A stretch of 64,000 bases of DNA from Chloroflexota bacterium (GTDB lineage: Bacteria; Chloroflexota; Anaerolineae; Anaerolineales; Villigracilaceae), in NCBI GenBank assembly GCA_024224815.1, contig JAAENC010000894.1, forward strand, positions 1 through 64,000. The letters run 5' to 3'. Below the pieces are notes generated by a model, which made no database searches, had not been told where the DNA came from, and saw only the letters and a list, made by a program, of their open reading frames with translations. The position numbers and the translations under genes were made by a program. Shown one piece after another: positions 1 through 8,129 of this stretch. Position 1 is the stretch's first letter, and every line of letters begins with the position of its first letter.

Positions 1-8
1 ACTGAATT

Positions 9-130
9 GACGAGGCATTATGTATCTCCTATTAGTTTCGCATCTTCTAGGTCGATACATAATACTCGTCATACTCTATACAACGGTAGAACCGATTATG
101 GTTCCACTACCATAGGTAGTGGTTTTATTT
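9..130 (+). ncRNA. Structured non-coding stretch with terminator (3' end of an unknown transcript)
   Basis: Positions 9-26 and 54-70 form a long hairpin: a 6 bp lower stem (9-14 with 65-70) and a 10 bp upper stem (17-26 with 54-63), separated by a small internal loop. A second hairpin can form from GGTAG (85-89) with CTACC (106-110). It competes with the terminator hairpin CCACTACC-ATA-GGTAGTGG (104-122), which is followed by TTTTATTT. The competing arrangement resembles an attenuator, but no rightward gene follows; the next gene is on the other strand. It may be the 3' end of a small RNA or of a gene lying left of the window. The RNA family was not recognised. Confidence 0.4.
104..130 (+). 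terminator. Rho-independent terminator, rightward
   Basis: An 8 bp stem (104-111 with 115-122) is followed by TTTTATTT. It ends rightward transcription entering from the left edge and protects the convergent leftward gene at 132-971. Confidence 0.65.
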
Positions 131-131
131 C

Positions 132-971
132 TCAATAAACCACTGCTGCACCATATCCCACAACAGAAGAGAAATCTCCCGTCACATCACCAGAAGTGGC
201 GTAATTCAGCATGCTCACACTATCTGCGCCCAATTCATGCGCGGCAAAAAGTGTTGCGGCGACGGCACCACGCCCACAGGCAAAACCTTTGCCCATTTCT
301 TCGGCTTCGAGCACGCCTTCGGGAGAGAATTTTTCCATTTGGCTAAGCATTTCACCGTCGAGCATTTCGGCGACATCTTGGGCATAAAAATGAGATAGAT
401 CTGTGCTGGCAACGAGCAGGGCATTTCGTCCTTGCAAGATTTCGACAAGAGCTTTCCCCAAGACTTCTAATTCTTGGGCATCTGTAGAGCGCACCATGAT
501 CGGGAGCAGAGAAAAATCACTCGTCAAGGCGCGTTGTAAAAAGGGGAGTTCAATTTCGAGCGAGTGTTCGCCATCTCTGGCTACGGGCGTCAGACCAAAG
601 CCTAATTCTGCTTGCAAAGCTTTGTCGAGAGAGTCTAGAGCATCACGGTCTACGGAAATTTTTCCTAAAGGTGTAGCATAAGCTTGATGGGCGGATGTTA
701 GACAGGCATCTGGATGATGTGCATGAAAAGGCGATAAAACGGCCACCAAGTCGAAATCACGGGCGCGTACCGTCGCGAAAGCATATCCCGCCACTTCGCC
801 TGAATAACGGTATCCCGCGTGAGGGGCGATAACGCCAATCACATCTCCAGAGATTTTGGGCAAGTGGGCATTATCCAAGTAGGCATCTATTTCTGACGCC
901 AGTTTTTTTGGGTCATTTTCGTACCATCTCCCCGCAATCGGCGAGGGTCGAATGGGCGTAATTGCTTTCAT
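132..971 (-). CDS. amrB: MEMO1-family protein (AmmeMemoRadiSam system protein B)
   Basis: This 279-residue protein matches the MEMO1 family, which has an extradiol-dioxygenase-like fold without a settled enzymatic role. Visible family hallmarks are APHAGYRYSG near residue 50, the SPFHAHH segment near residue 80 and the DLSHFY motif in the C-terminal half, which supply the histidines of the putative metal pocket. In many bacteria and archaea it is encoded beside an AMMECR1 protein and a radical SAM protein (the AmmeMemoRadiSam set). Neither partner is visible here, although they could lie left of the window. The start is an ATG at 971. The biochemical role is unknown. Confidence 0.85.
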   Translation of the reverse strand: MKAITPIRPSPIAGRWYENDPKKLASEIDAYLDNAHLPKISGDVIGVIAPHAGYRYSGEVAGYAFATVRARDFDLVAVLSPFHAHHPDACLTSAHQAYATPLGKISVDRDALDSLDKALQAELGFGLTPVARDGEHSLEIELPFLQRALTSDFSLLPIMVRSTDAQELEVLGKALVEILQGRNALLVASTDLSHFYAQDVAEMLDGEMLSQMEKFSPEGVLEAEEMGKGFACGRGAVAATLFAAHELGADSVSMLNYATSGDVTGDFSSVVGYGAAVVY

Positions 972-997
972 AATTGGATTGTAGCATATCCCCCACG

Positions 998-1489
998 CTA
1001 AAATTTCTTCAAAAAATATTGTGTAGCATCAAAAGCAAGTTCTGGCAATTTCTCACGAGAAAACCAAGCCGCATCAGCCGCGTCATCGGCGGCGCGCAAA
1101 GCGCCATCGACGACTTCTGCCTGATAAACGATGATGAAATCTGCGCCGCCCGCATGCTCTTTTTCGGCATAAATATCGAGAATGCGATTCACATGCACAT
1201 TTAGGTTGGTTTCTTCCAAACATTCACGGCGCGCGGCTTCAGTCGGGTCTTCGCCCGCATTCACAAAACCCGCGGGCAACGACCACTTTCCCTTATGCGG
1301 GTTAAAACTGCGTTGCACAAGCAGGATTTCCCCATCCTTTTCGACAAATACGCCCACCGCCACTTTGGGATCGGCGAAATATATCCACCCACACGAGGGA
1401 CAGACGGGACGCACTTGCCCGTAGCTTGCTTGCTGCTTAACGGCATTTCCGCAGCGGACACAATATTTCGGTTCTACACGTTTTGACAT
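998..1489 (-). CDS. Nudix hydrolase with N-terminal zinc ribbon
   Basis: The protein has 163 residues. The N-terminus holds a CxxC...CxxC zinc ribbon (CVRCGNAV and CPSCGW), as in NADH-pyrophosphatase-type Nudix proteins. The Nudix box follows near residues 73-95, with the G-x5-E-x7-RE-x-x-EE pattern (GFVNAGED then RRECLEET). Such enzymes hydrolyse a nucleoside diphosphate linked to another moiety using Mg2+. The substrate cannot be read from the sequence; NADH/ADP-ribose-like compounds are typical for the zinc-ribbon subgroup. No clear ribosome binding site precedes the ATG. A terminator separates it from the sigma/anti-sigma pair upstream. Confidence 0.85.
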   Translation of the reverse strand: MSKRVEPKYCVRCGNAVKQQASYGQVRPVCPSCGWIYFADPKVAVGVFVEKDGEILLVQRSFNPHKGKWSLPAGFVNAGEDPTEAARRECLEETNLNVHVNRILDIYAEKEHAGGADFIIVYQAEVVDGALRAADDAADAAWFSREKLPELAFDATQYFLKKF

Positions 1490-1515
1490 GGGGGATTTAC
1501 CAATAAAGGGAGATT

Positions 1516-1555
1516 AAAAAGCAAACTACAAAAGTCTTGAAGACTTTTGTAGTTT
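1516..1555 (-). terminator. Terminator of the sigma/anti-sigma operon
   Basis: A near-perfect 16 bp stem (1523-1555), read on the minus strand, is followed by GCTTTTTAA. It lies just past the anti-sigma stop codon and before the Nudix gene. Confidence 0.8.
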
Positions 1556-1567
1556 CTTAGTTCTGGA

Positions 1568-2398
1568 CTATTTCGACGTTTTTTTCCATTTCTCTATCAC
1601 TGCGCGGCGCAAAATATAGGCCAAAGCAGGGAAAAGAATAATTACGAGCAATAAGATCTTTTGCCACTGGCTCAACTTAGGTGCTCTAAAAATCTTGGGG
1701 CTATCTTCTACACTAGGTGTAGCGGTAAGTTCTGCAACCTGTGTTCCGTCTGTAGAAAGCGTAGCTACTGCTGCAATGTCTTCTTCTGATTCTTTTTCAG
1801 CGGTTATTTTTTCTGCATCATCTGCTATGCGAGCAGTAGGCTCTACTGTGGCCGATGCGCCCGTTGAATTTTCTTCACCTTCTGAAACTTCTGCTGCAGC
1901 TGGTTCTTCCACGGAAGATTCGGTTTCTGCGATTGGCGCGGCTTCTTCTTCGGGTTCAGCGAGTATTTCTTCTGCAGGGGCTTCTTCTTCTGCGGCAAAC
2001 TCCTCCATTGCTGGCTCTTCCATAACCATATCTGCTGCTGGCTCCATCATCATTTCTGGGGCGGGAGCTGCCATTCCGCCAAGTCCGATGGGCGAGGCAA
2101 AGCTGATGAAGAGGAGGAAAATGGCTAAAATTGAAGCATAATTTAGGGCAGGGACCAATCTCGGCATGGGCGGGCGGGCGGCAACCATTTGGGGCGAGAG
2201 GGTGAAATTGCGCGGGGCACGACGTTTTGGCATGCGGCGGAGGATGTTTTTTGTGTCGCGCAAATCGTCCAGCGCGGCGACCAAGTTGGGGTCACGAGCG
2301 AGGCGGTTTTTCATCTTCGCAGAAGCAGATGCGCTTAATTCGCCATCTAAATAGGCCGAGAGTTGCGCGAGGTCACGAGGGGAAAGTTTTTTTGTCAT
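1568..2398 (-). CDS. Putative anti-sigma factor, membrane protein with acidic central region
   Basis: The 276-residue protein starts inside the stop codon of the sigma-factor gene (ATGA overlap at 2395-2398), so the two are translationally coupled. The N-terminal ~60 residues look like an anti-sigma domain (AYLDGELS followed by basic helices) but lack the zinc-binding His/Cys set of ZAS domains. A membrane helix lies at about residues 86-106 and a second at about 247-266. Between them is a very Glu/Ala-rich stretch (about 110-240), probably outside the cell. A cytosolic sigma-binding head with a membrane-spanning, surface-exposed sensor part is the usual arrangement. The assignment rests mainly on gene order. 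Confidence 0.7.
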   Translation of the reverse strand: MTKKLSPRDLAQLSAYLDGELSASASAKMKNRLARDPNLVAALDDLRDTKNILRRMPKRRAPRNFTLSPQMVAARPPMPRLVPALNYASILAIFLLFISFASPIGLGGMAAPAPEMMMEPAADMVMEEPAMEEFAAEEEAPAEEILAEPEEEAAPIAETESSVEEPAAAEVSEGEENSTGASATVEPTARIADDAEKITAEKESEEDIAAVATLSTDGTQVAELTATPSVEDSPKIFRAPKLSQWQKILLLVIILFPALAYILRRAVIEKWKKTSK

Positions 2399-3003
2399 TG
2401 GTTATTCTCCCCTTCTAGACGAAATGCGGTCGGTAAAAGTTCCTTAACTTTTTGCAAGCATTCACGCAGGCGCAAACGAGCGCGAGCCAGACGGCTTTTT
2501 ATTGTGCCAAGCGGTTTTTTAAGCGCAGCCGCGGCTTCTTTATAGTCAAGCCCTTGAATGTCGGCAAGGACTACCACAGCCCGAAAATCGGGCGGCAAAT
2601 TTTCTATGCAGCGCTGAATGGCCTGCTCTAGCTCGAGGTTTTCAAGTTGTTTTTCTGGAGATTCGGCAGAGTCTGCGAGCCAACGCGGAGATTCCATTTC
2701 TTCGTCATTTTCAGTAATAGGCTCTAGCGGTGTTGTTGGTCGACGTTTTTGACGGCGTAGTTCATCATAACAAGCATTTGTGACTATGCGCAACAACCAG
2801 GCTTTAAAAGAACCACCGCGATAGCTTTTAAGTTTACGAAAGGCTGAAATAAAGGCTTCTTGGGTCGCGTCGCCTGCCAGCCCGGGATCACTAAGAATGC
2901 GATAGGCGGTGTTATAGAGCATGTCCTGATATTGCAGAACAAGCTTGTTAAAAGCTGTTAGGTCGCCTGTTTTGGCAAAACGGATGAGGGCGGCTTCGTC
3001 CAT
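2395..3003 (-). CDS. ECF-type RNA polymerase sigma factor
   Basis: The 202-residue protein has the two-domain layout of extracytoplasmic-function sigma factors. Region 2 covers about residues 20-90 (DATQEAFISAFRKL and the basic LLRIVTNACYDELRR segment). A linker follows, then region 4 at about 135-190 (LPPDFRAVVVLADIQGLDYK and GTIKSRLARARLRLRE, the helix-turn-helix for the -35 element). The stop codon overlaps the start of the downstream membrane protein by four bases, the standard sigma/anti-sigma arrangement. The regulon and the activating signal are not evident. Confidence 0.9.
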   Translation of the reverse strand: MDEAALIRFAKTGDLTAFNKLVLQYQDMLYNTAYRILSDPGLAGDATQEAFISAFRKLKSYRGGSFKAWLLRIVTNACYDELRRQKRRPTTPLEPITENDEEMESPRWLADSAESPEKQLENLELEQAIQRCIENLPPDFRAVVVLADIQGLDYKEAAAALKKPLGTIKSRLARARLRLRECLQKVKELLPTAFRLEGENNQ

Positions 3004-3057
3004 GAGTGTATTTTATCATTGACCAGAGATAAATGAGATGCTTGCTTATTGCCCCCT

Positions 3058-3126
3058 CTGCCCTAAAGGGCAAAGTACCCTTCAGGGTATCTCCCCCAAA
3101 TTCTAAGTGCGGAATTTAGGGGAGAA
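3058..3126. repeat. Cluster of palindromic repeats
   Basis: Three hairpins sit side by side between the DUF3054 gene and the sigma gene: GCCCTAAAGGGC, TACCCTTCAGGGTA, and a longer one at 3091-3126 with arms TCTCCCC/GGGGAGA and AAATTC/GAATTT. None is followed by a T-run, so they look like intergenic repeat elements rather than terminators. Confidence 0.6.
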
Positions 3127-3140
3127 AAATGGTGTTTGTA

Positions 3141-3527
3141 TCATTTTCGTTTTTGAAGAATAAACCACCAGACTCCACGCCAAATGAGCATTCCTAATGC
3201 ACCTGTAGCGGCAAGTACGGCAACAAAAATGGGAATGATCGGAAGTAATCCGAGCATAAGGCTGCGAAAGAATGTTGCTAAAGGTGCTGCAAGAATGATT
3301 GCCCAGCCAGCTCGCCAAAGTTGCTTCCAATTTGTATAGATTTCAGCTTTATATAATCCTAACCACGGAGCGACAAGAATCCAGCCAACAAGCGTAGGCA
3401 AAATCATTGCCAGCATACGGTAAGAAAGCAAGATTTTATTTTCACCGTGCCAGAGAAATCCGGTAATGGAAATGATGATGACGGAGAGAATATCTCCGAG
3501 TAATAGTAGTTTGATGTTTTTATTCAT
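3141..3527 (-). CDS. DUF3054 family membrane protein
   Basis: This 128-residue, very hydrophobic protein has about four membrane segments, with the first near residues 5-25 (LLLLGDILSVIIISITGF). Small size, the GD near the N-terminus and the RGVWWFILQKRK end fit the DUF3054 family of unknown function. It stands between lysS and the sigma gene on the same strand, with no evident functional link to either. Confidence 0.75.
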   Translation of the reverse strand: MNKNIKLLLLGDILSVIIISITGFLWHGENKILLSYRMLAMILPTLVGWILVAPWLGLYKAEIYTNWKQLWRAGWAIILAAPLATFFRSLMLGLLPIIPIFVAVLAATGALGMLIWRGVWWFILQKRK

Positions 3528-3570
3528 AGTTTAAAAGGTTAAGGGCGGGTCTGCCCCTACATAAGTTTTT

Positions 3571-5082
3571 TTATTCTTCTGCGCGCAAATGCGGGAAGAG
3601 CAATACTTCACGGATGCTGTGTTTATCGGTCAGGAGCATAACCAAACGATCTACACCCATCCCAAAACCACCGTTTGGGGGCATCCCGTAGCGCATGGCG
3701 CGGAGATAGTCTTCATCCATTGGGTGTTGATCTTCATCGCCTTCTTCGTAATCGCGTCCCATTTCAAGAAAACGCTGCTCCTGGTCAATGGGGTCGTTCA
3801 GTTCGGTGAAAGCGTTGCATAACTCCATACCAGCTACAAAACCTTCAAAGCGCTCTACTGTTTGCGGATCACCGGGGATGGCTTTTGCCAACGGGGAAAT
3901 CTCACGGGGATAGTTATACAAGAAAGTGGGTTGAATCATCTTTTCTTCAAGATATTCATCTACCATCCAATCAATCAATTTGCCGCGCGGCGCATCAGCG
4001 GGATGTTCAATCCCCTTTTCTTTGAGGGCGTTGCTCAAAGTTTCAGAATCTCGGCATTCGTTAATATCCACGCCACAGGCATCTAATAAGCCTTGTCGCA
4101 TTTCCAAACGATTCCACGGGGGCGTGAAGTCAATTTCTTGTCCCTGATAAGTCACTTTCATTGAGCCTGTTGCTTTTTCTGCAGCATAAGAAACCATTTG
4201 CTCAGTTAATTCCATAACCTGCAAATAATCGGCGTATGCCCAATAGAACTCTAGCTGTGTGAATTCAGGATTGTGTTTATAAGAAACACCTTCGTTGCGA
4301 AAATCACGCCCGATTTCATAGACGCGCTCCAAATTTCCCACCAAGAGGCGTTTCAAATAAAGCTCAAAGGAGATACGTAAATAAAGCTCCTGTTTAAGCT
4401 GATTATGATGCGTCGTAAAAGGCTGGGCTGCTGCACCACCGTAAATTGGCTGCAAAATCGGTGTTTCGACTTCGAGAAAATCTCTTCCATCCAGAAAATC
4501 ACGTAAAGAACGCACAATCGCCGCTCGCTTGCGGAAGGTATCGCGTGTGCTTTCGTTTACTGCTAAATCTGCATAACGTTGACGAGCACGAAGCTGTATA
4601 TCTTCCAAAGCAGCGTGGTGAACAACCGTACCGTCTTCAAGGGTTTCATCCTTGGCAGCAGGAAGCGGCGTCACAGCTTTTGCCAGCAATTTAAAATCGC
4701 TTACATGCAAACTTATTTCTCCGCGACGAGTGCGGAACATTTTTCCTTCGGCTTGAACAAAATCGCCCAAATCAAACATCTTTGCGAAGAAGGCTAATTT
4801 CTCTTTGCCAATATCATTTACGCGGAGAAATAACTGTATTCTCCCTGCACCGTCTTCGATATGGGCGAAAGACAACTTACCCAAATTTCGAGCAGAGCGA
4901 AGGCGGCCAGCGACAACTGCAAAAACTTCTTCTTCGCTCTCTTCTGCTTTCTCAAAGGCAGCTATTGCCTCAGTGCTCATATGCGTCCGTTTTGCACGAG
5001 TAGGATAAGTTTCAATGCCTTCAGCGCGCAATTCTTCTATTTTCTTTAGACGGATTTCTTCAAGAGATGTATATTCTGCCAT
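3571..5082 (-). CDS. lysS: Lysine--tRNA ligase (class II)
   Basis: This enzyme charges tRNA-Lys with lysine using ATP. The protein has 503 residues from the ATG at 5082, the usual length for bacterial class II LysRS. An N-terminal OB-fold anticodon-binding domain (about 55-160) precedes the class II core: motif 2 [18 protein letters not shown] near residue 260, and the C-terminal motif 3 [12 protein letters not shown] longer frame begins with TTG at 5097, but GAAGGG seven bases before the ATG at 5082 favours that start. greA lies upstream and is separated by a strong terminator, so lysS probably has its own promoter or depends on read-through. Confidence 0.97.
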   Translation of the reverse strand: MAEYTSLEEIRLKKIEELRAEGIETYPTRAKRTHMSTEAIAAFEKAEESEEEVFAVVAGRLRSARNLGKLSFAHIEDGAGRIQLFLRVNDIGKEKLAFFAKMFDLGDFVQAEGKMFRTRRGEISLHVSDFKLLAKAVTPLPAAKDETLEDGTVVHHAALEDIQLRARQRYADLAVNESTRDTFRKRAAIVRSLRDFLDGRDFLEVETPILQPIYGGAAAQPFTTHHNQLKQELYLRISFELYLKRLLVGNLERVYEIGRDFRNEGVSYKHNPEFTQLEFYWAYADYLQVMELTEQMVSYAAEKATGSMKVTYQGQEIDFTPPWNRLEMRQGLLDACGVDINECRDSETLSNALKEKGIEHPADAPRGKLIDWMVDEYLEEKMIQPTFLYNYPREISPLAKAIPGDPQTVERFEGFVAGMELCNAFTELNDPIDQEQRFLEMGRDYEEGDEDQHPMDEDYLRAMRYGMPPNGGFGMGVDRLVMLLTDKHSIREVLLFPHLRAEE

Positions 5083-5114
5083 GGGAGTACCCTTCAAAAA
5101 TTATTTATAATCAA

Positions 5115-5158
5115 CAAAAAAGCCTCGCACCCTGCTTTTGAAACAGCGGCACGAGGCT
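5115..5158 (-). terminator. Terminator downstream of greA
   Basis: On the minus strand an 11 bp stem (AGCCTCGTGCC with GGTGCGAGGCT, two G-U pairs) is followed by TTTTTGTTG. It sits between greA and lysS, only 33 bases before the lysS start. Confidence 0.85.
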
Positions 5159-5177
5159 ACGATCTTAAAAGTCTGGG

Positions 5178-5657
5178 TTATTCATACCTGACGGTTGTGA
5201 TCTTAAATTTAATGCTACCACCAGGCGTTTCAATTTCTACTTCTTCACCGGCTTTATGGCCAAGCACAGCTTTCCCGATTGGCGATTCGTTTGAAATCAT
5301 CCCATTGCGCGGGTCTGCTTCTGCTGCACCAACGATCACATATTTATCTGAGCGCTTTTCGCCGTCTTCACGCAAAAAGACTGTCGAGCCAACCTGCGCA
5401 TAACTATTATCACCGTTTTCTTCATCGTAATCGATGATATGTGCATTCGCCAAAAGCTGTTTGAGCTCACGAATACGACCTTCTACAAAAGACTGCTCAT
5501 TTTTAGCCGATTCGTACTCGGCGTTTTCAATTAGCTCTCCACCTTCCATCGCTTCGCGAAGGCGTTCTGCAACTTCTTTACGTTTATCGGAGCGCAATTC
5601 ATCAAGTTCGCGCTGCAATTTAATATAACCATCTTTCGTTAAATATGATGTAGGCAT
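5178..5657 (-). CDS. greA: Transcription elongation factor GreA
   Basis: The 159-residue protein has the full GreA layout. An N-terminal antiparallel coiled coil (residues 1-75) has the acidic tip NAEYESAKNEQ, which reaches through the polymerase secondary channel to stimulate transcript cleavage. A C-terminal FKBP-like domain (80-157) carries the ESPIGKAVLGHKAGEEVE signature. It is a single gene ended by its own terminator. GAAAGGGAATAAAA precedes the ATG. Confidence 0.97.
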   Translation of the reverse strand: MPTSYLTKDGYIKLQRELDELRSDKRKEVAERLREAMEGGELIENAEYESAKNEQSFVEGRIRELKQLLANAHIIDYDEENGDNSYAQVGSTVFLREDGEKRSDKYVIVGAAEADPRNGMISNESPIGKAVLGHKAGEEVEIETPGGSIKFKITTVRYE

Positions 5658-5728
5658 TTTTATTCCCTTTCAAAACTCGGCGTTTAATGCCGCCAATATA
5701 TCATGCTTTTTAGGTGAAATCAATCCCC

Positions 5729-6880
5729 CTAGGGGGCTTCTGTCGCTTCCGGTGCCGCACCTGTCCACGAAAAGACTCTTTCTGTGCTCAGCGTACCGGC
5801 AGATCCCCAAATCGGATTACCCTGATCGTCAGAACCAACTTGTCGAACAGAGCTAACGCTCCAGCGCATCACATGTGGGAGATTATCTTTTGGGCGGAAG
5901 GATACAGGGACGATGAACTTCGTATCGCTCGCGTATTCAACGAGCTTGCGCCCTTCAGCATCTGTTACATCTTCAACAGTTATGCGGTAAAGCTCGTTCT
6001 CACGCAGGGTACCAACTGAAGACCATTGCAGCGTAACAACATCGTCCGCTAAAGTGAAAGATGATCCATCCGTAGGCAGAAGCAAGTTCGGAGCCGGGTA
6101 TGGGGGTGGTGTTGTGGGCGTAGGAGTCGGCCCGGGCGTAGCCGCACGCATACATAGCGGAATCTGGATAGGCATCCCCAAAAAGACAGAATCTGAACTT
6201 AAGCCATTGAAACTCTTAATTGCATCCTGCGGAACAGCGTAGTTTGCAGCAATGCTCGAAAGGGTATCATTTGCTTGTACTGTGTAGTTAACTTTCTCGC
6301 AAGCTTGCTCTGTTGCTACGTCATCTGCTGGTGTAGCCGTTGCTGGCGGAAGCGGCGTTGGTGTTGGATAAGGGATTTGCAAAACCTGCCCCACTACAAG
6401 ATTTGTACATTGCGAGGAAAGGTTATTCAAAAGAATGACACTTTGCACCGATATGCCAAATGTAACCGCTATCCCACCACAGGTATCGCCTGTAGCTACT
6501 GTATATTCAAAGGGTGGCTGCGGCGTAATGGTCGGGACAAGGGTTGGGGTAAGCGTTTGGGTTGGCGTTGGAGTAATAGTAACAGTGACTGTAGCCGTTG
6601 GAATATCGGTAGGCACCACAACTTGATCTGTTGCTTGTAAGGTAAAGAAAACTGCTGCTGCACCAACAACAAGAAACAGAGCCAAAAATCCCAGCGCAGC
6701 CGGTAGGCTGAGGGTGATTTTTGGCATGGTACTGCCTTGTACAGATTTTTTCGTTTGTGCTGCTTTTTCAGGCGCATCAAATCTTTCGCCACAAACGAGA
6801 CACTTTGTCGAGCCTTCGCCAAGGCGAGTGCCACAAGTTGGACAGATTTTTGTCTTGGGGTTATTCGCTGTTGTACTCAT
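5729..6880 (-). CDS. Membrane-anchored LysM protein with zinc ribbon
   Basis: The protein has 383 residues from the ATG at 6880. The cytosolic N-terminus has a zinc ribbon (C13, C16, C27, C30). A membrane helix follows at about 55-78, then a Thr/Pro-rich stalk and two LysM modules (about 124-172 and 198-245; YTVATGDTCGGIAVTFGIS and YTVQANDTLSSIAANYAVP). A second stalk and a beta-rich C-terminal domain end the protein. LysM modules bind peptidoglycan or chitin-like glycans outside the cell. An alternative TTG start lies three codons upstream. There is no Shine-Dalgarno site, and a TATAAT lies ten bases before the ATG, which suggests a leaderless or nearly leaderless transcript. Confidence 0.85.
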   Translation of the reverse strand: MSTTANNPKTKICPTCGTRLGEGSTKCLVCGERFDAPEKAAQTKKSVQGSTMPKITLSLPAALGFLALFLVVGAAAVFFTLQATDQVVVPTDIPTATVTVTITPTPTQTLTPTLVPTITPQPPFEYTVATGDTCGGIAVTFGISVQSVILLNNLSSQCTNLVVGQVLQIPYPTPTPLPPATATPADDVATEQACEKVNYTVQANDTLSSIAANYAVPQDAIKSFNGLSSDSVFLGMPIQIPLCMRAATPGPTPTPTTPPPYPAPNLLLPTDGSSFTLADDVVTLQWSSVGTLRENELYRITVEDVTDAEGRKLVEYASDTKFIVPVSFRPKDNLPHVMRWSVSSVRQVGSDDQGNPIWGSAGTLSTERVFSWTGAAPEATEAP

Positions 6881-6890
6881 ACGGGGCAAG

Positions 6891-6899
6891 ATTATACCA
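6891..6899 (-). promoter_or_regulatory. Extended -10 promoter of the LysM gene
   Basis: The minus strand reads TGGTATAAT, a TGn-TATAAT extended -10 element, ending ten bases before the ATG at 6880. The expected start of transcription would be within a few bases of the start codon. No good -35 is visible, as is usual with extended -10 promoters. The element lies just past the selD stop codon. Confidence 0.5.
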
Positions 6900-6902
6900 T
6901 CT

Positions 6903-7970
6903 TTAGGCTTCTACTTTTATTCCTTCACCGGCGACAACTTCACCGATATGCCAGAGCGGTTGTCCTATTTCTTTGGCGCGAGAAAGAAGAGCGTCCAGCC
7001 TTTCAGGAGGGACAGCGAGAAGTAAACCGCCACTGGTTTGCGCGTCGAAGAGCAGCATTTTATTTTCTTCGTCTATGCTCTCGTCAAAGGTGACGTGTTT
7101 CTCAAAGTAAAGTTTATTATCAGATGATCCACCGGGGAAAACCCATGCTTCAGCGTATTTTCTGGCGCAGGAGATCATCGGGATTTTGGACATCCCAAAG
7201 CGTAATCCAACGCCTGATGTGTCTGCCATTTCGTGAGCGTGTCCGAGGAGGCTAAATCCGGTGATGTCTGTTGCACCGCGAACGCCAAAATCCAGAGCAA
7301 GTTCGGAGGCGGTTTTGTTTAGGCGGCTCATCCAGCCAACCACTTCGGTAATCTCTTCGGGCGTTGCCAATTGTCTCTTTATCGCGGTCGTTGTGGTGCC
7401 AAATCCGATTGGCTTGCTTAATACGAGAGCGTCACCAATTTTTGCGCCGCCTTTGGTCATCATTTTATCTATATCCGCAAAACCTAATACAACCAAACCA
7501 TATTTGGGCTCTTCATCGGTTATTGTATGTCCGCCTGCAATAACGACACCTGCTTCACGGGCTTTTTCTGCTCCACCACGCAAAATTTCACTAGTGATCT
7601 CCGTGGGCAGTTTTGGCGGGACAGCAGCGATATTAAGCGCAAGAAAAGGGCGCGCGCCCATAGCGTAGGCATCAGAAAGACTATTTGCAGCTGCTATTGC
7701 GCCATAATCGTAGGCTTCATCGACAACGGGCGTAAAAAAGTCTGTGGTGACGACGATGGCACGTTTTTCATCTATGCGCCATGCGGCGGCATCATCGGGA
7801 TCGCCAATGCCAATTAATAGATCCGGGTAATTTTCTGCCTGATAAATATCTTGTATTGGACGCAGAACCTGCGCCAGTGCATCTGCACTTAGTTTAGATG
7901 CTCAGCCAGCGCAAGCAGCGAGGCTGGTTAGGCGGATTTTTTGTTCGGACGCTTTTGCGGCATCAACCAT
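6903..7970 (-). CDS. selD: Selenide, water dikinase (selenophosphate synthase), selenocysteine-containing
   Basis: SelD makes selenophosphate from selenide and ATP, the selenium donor for selenocysteine and selenouridine. The frame opens at ATG 7970 behind AAGGAGAG, runs 22 codons to an in-frame TGA at 7902-7904, and continues to 6903, giving 355 residues. The TGA falls at the catalytic position (A-A-C-A-G-U-A-S-K-L), where other SelD proteins have Cys or Sec. The downstream part has normal SelD motifs (VVTTDFFTP, GFGTTTTAI, DITGFSLLGHA, DAQTSGGLL). Without Sec insertion the product would lack its N-terminal glycine-rich loop. A hairpin beginning about 25 bases after the TGA could be the bacterial SECIS. 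No selA, selB or selC is visible in the window. Confidence 0.93.
7860..7880 (-). promoter_or_regulatory. Candidate bacterial SECIS hairpin in selD
   Basis: Starting 25 bases after the UGA, the mRNA reads TGG-CGCAG-GTT-CTGCG-T-CCA. This is a stem of eight base pairs with one bulged base and a GTT loop. Bacterial SECIS elements are short hairpins with a G/U loop within roughly 15-40 bases of the UGA, where SelB binds. Position and loop fit, but no SelB-binding evidence is available. Confidence 0.55.
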
Positions 7971-8067
7971 GAGTCTCTCCTTTTGTTCCTGAAAGCCCTT
8001 CTATGCAATATATCAACAGTAGATGTATTACACGCTTTTCTTTTTTTCAAGAAGGCCTACCAATAAT

Positions 8068-8106
8068 AAAAAAAACAGCGAGGTTTATTTTACTAAACCA
8101 TCGCTG
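8068..8106 (-). terminator. Terminator downstream of the SPFH gene
   Basis: On the minus strand a 12 bp stem (CAGCGA/TCGCTG and GGTTTA/TAAACC with one unpaired T) is followed by TTTTTTTT. It separates the SPFH gene from selD. Confidence 0.9.
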
Positions 8107-8129
8107 CTCTTTCAATAAAAACCTGCTAT

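Noticed and set aside
80..122. T-box-like sequence (GGTAGAACCG) near the left-edge terminator
   Set aside because: It matches most of the T-box consensus, but the tRNA-end binding bases read TAGA instead of TGGN, no stem I features are visible, and no rightward aminoacyl-tRNA synthetase or amino-acid gene follows.
1695..2141. Ser/Ala-rich frame opposite the anti-sigma gene
   Set aside because: It is a shadow of the acidic Glu/Ala-rich region; composition alone explains it.
6903..7661. selD as a truncated pseudogene starting at 7661
   Set aside because: The upstream frame is intact up to a ribosome-bound ATG at 7970, apart from one TGA placed exactly at the Sec/Cys active-site position, so Sec decoding explains it better.
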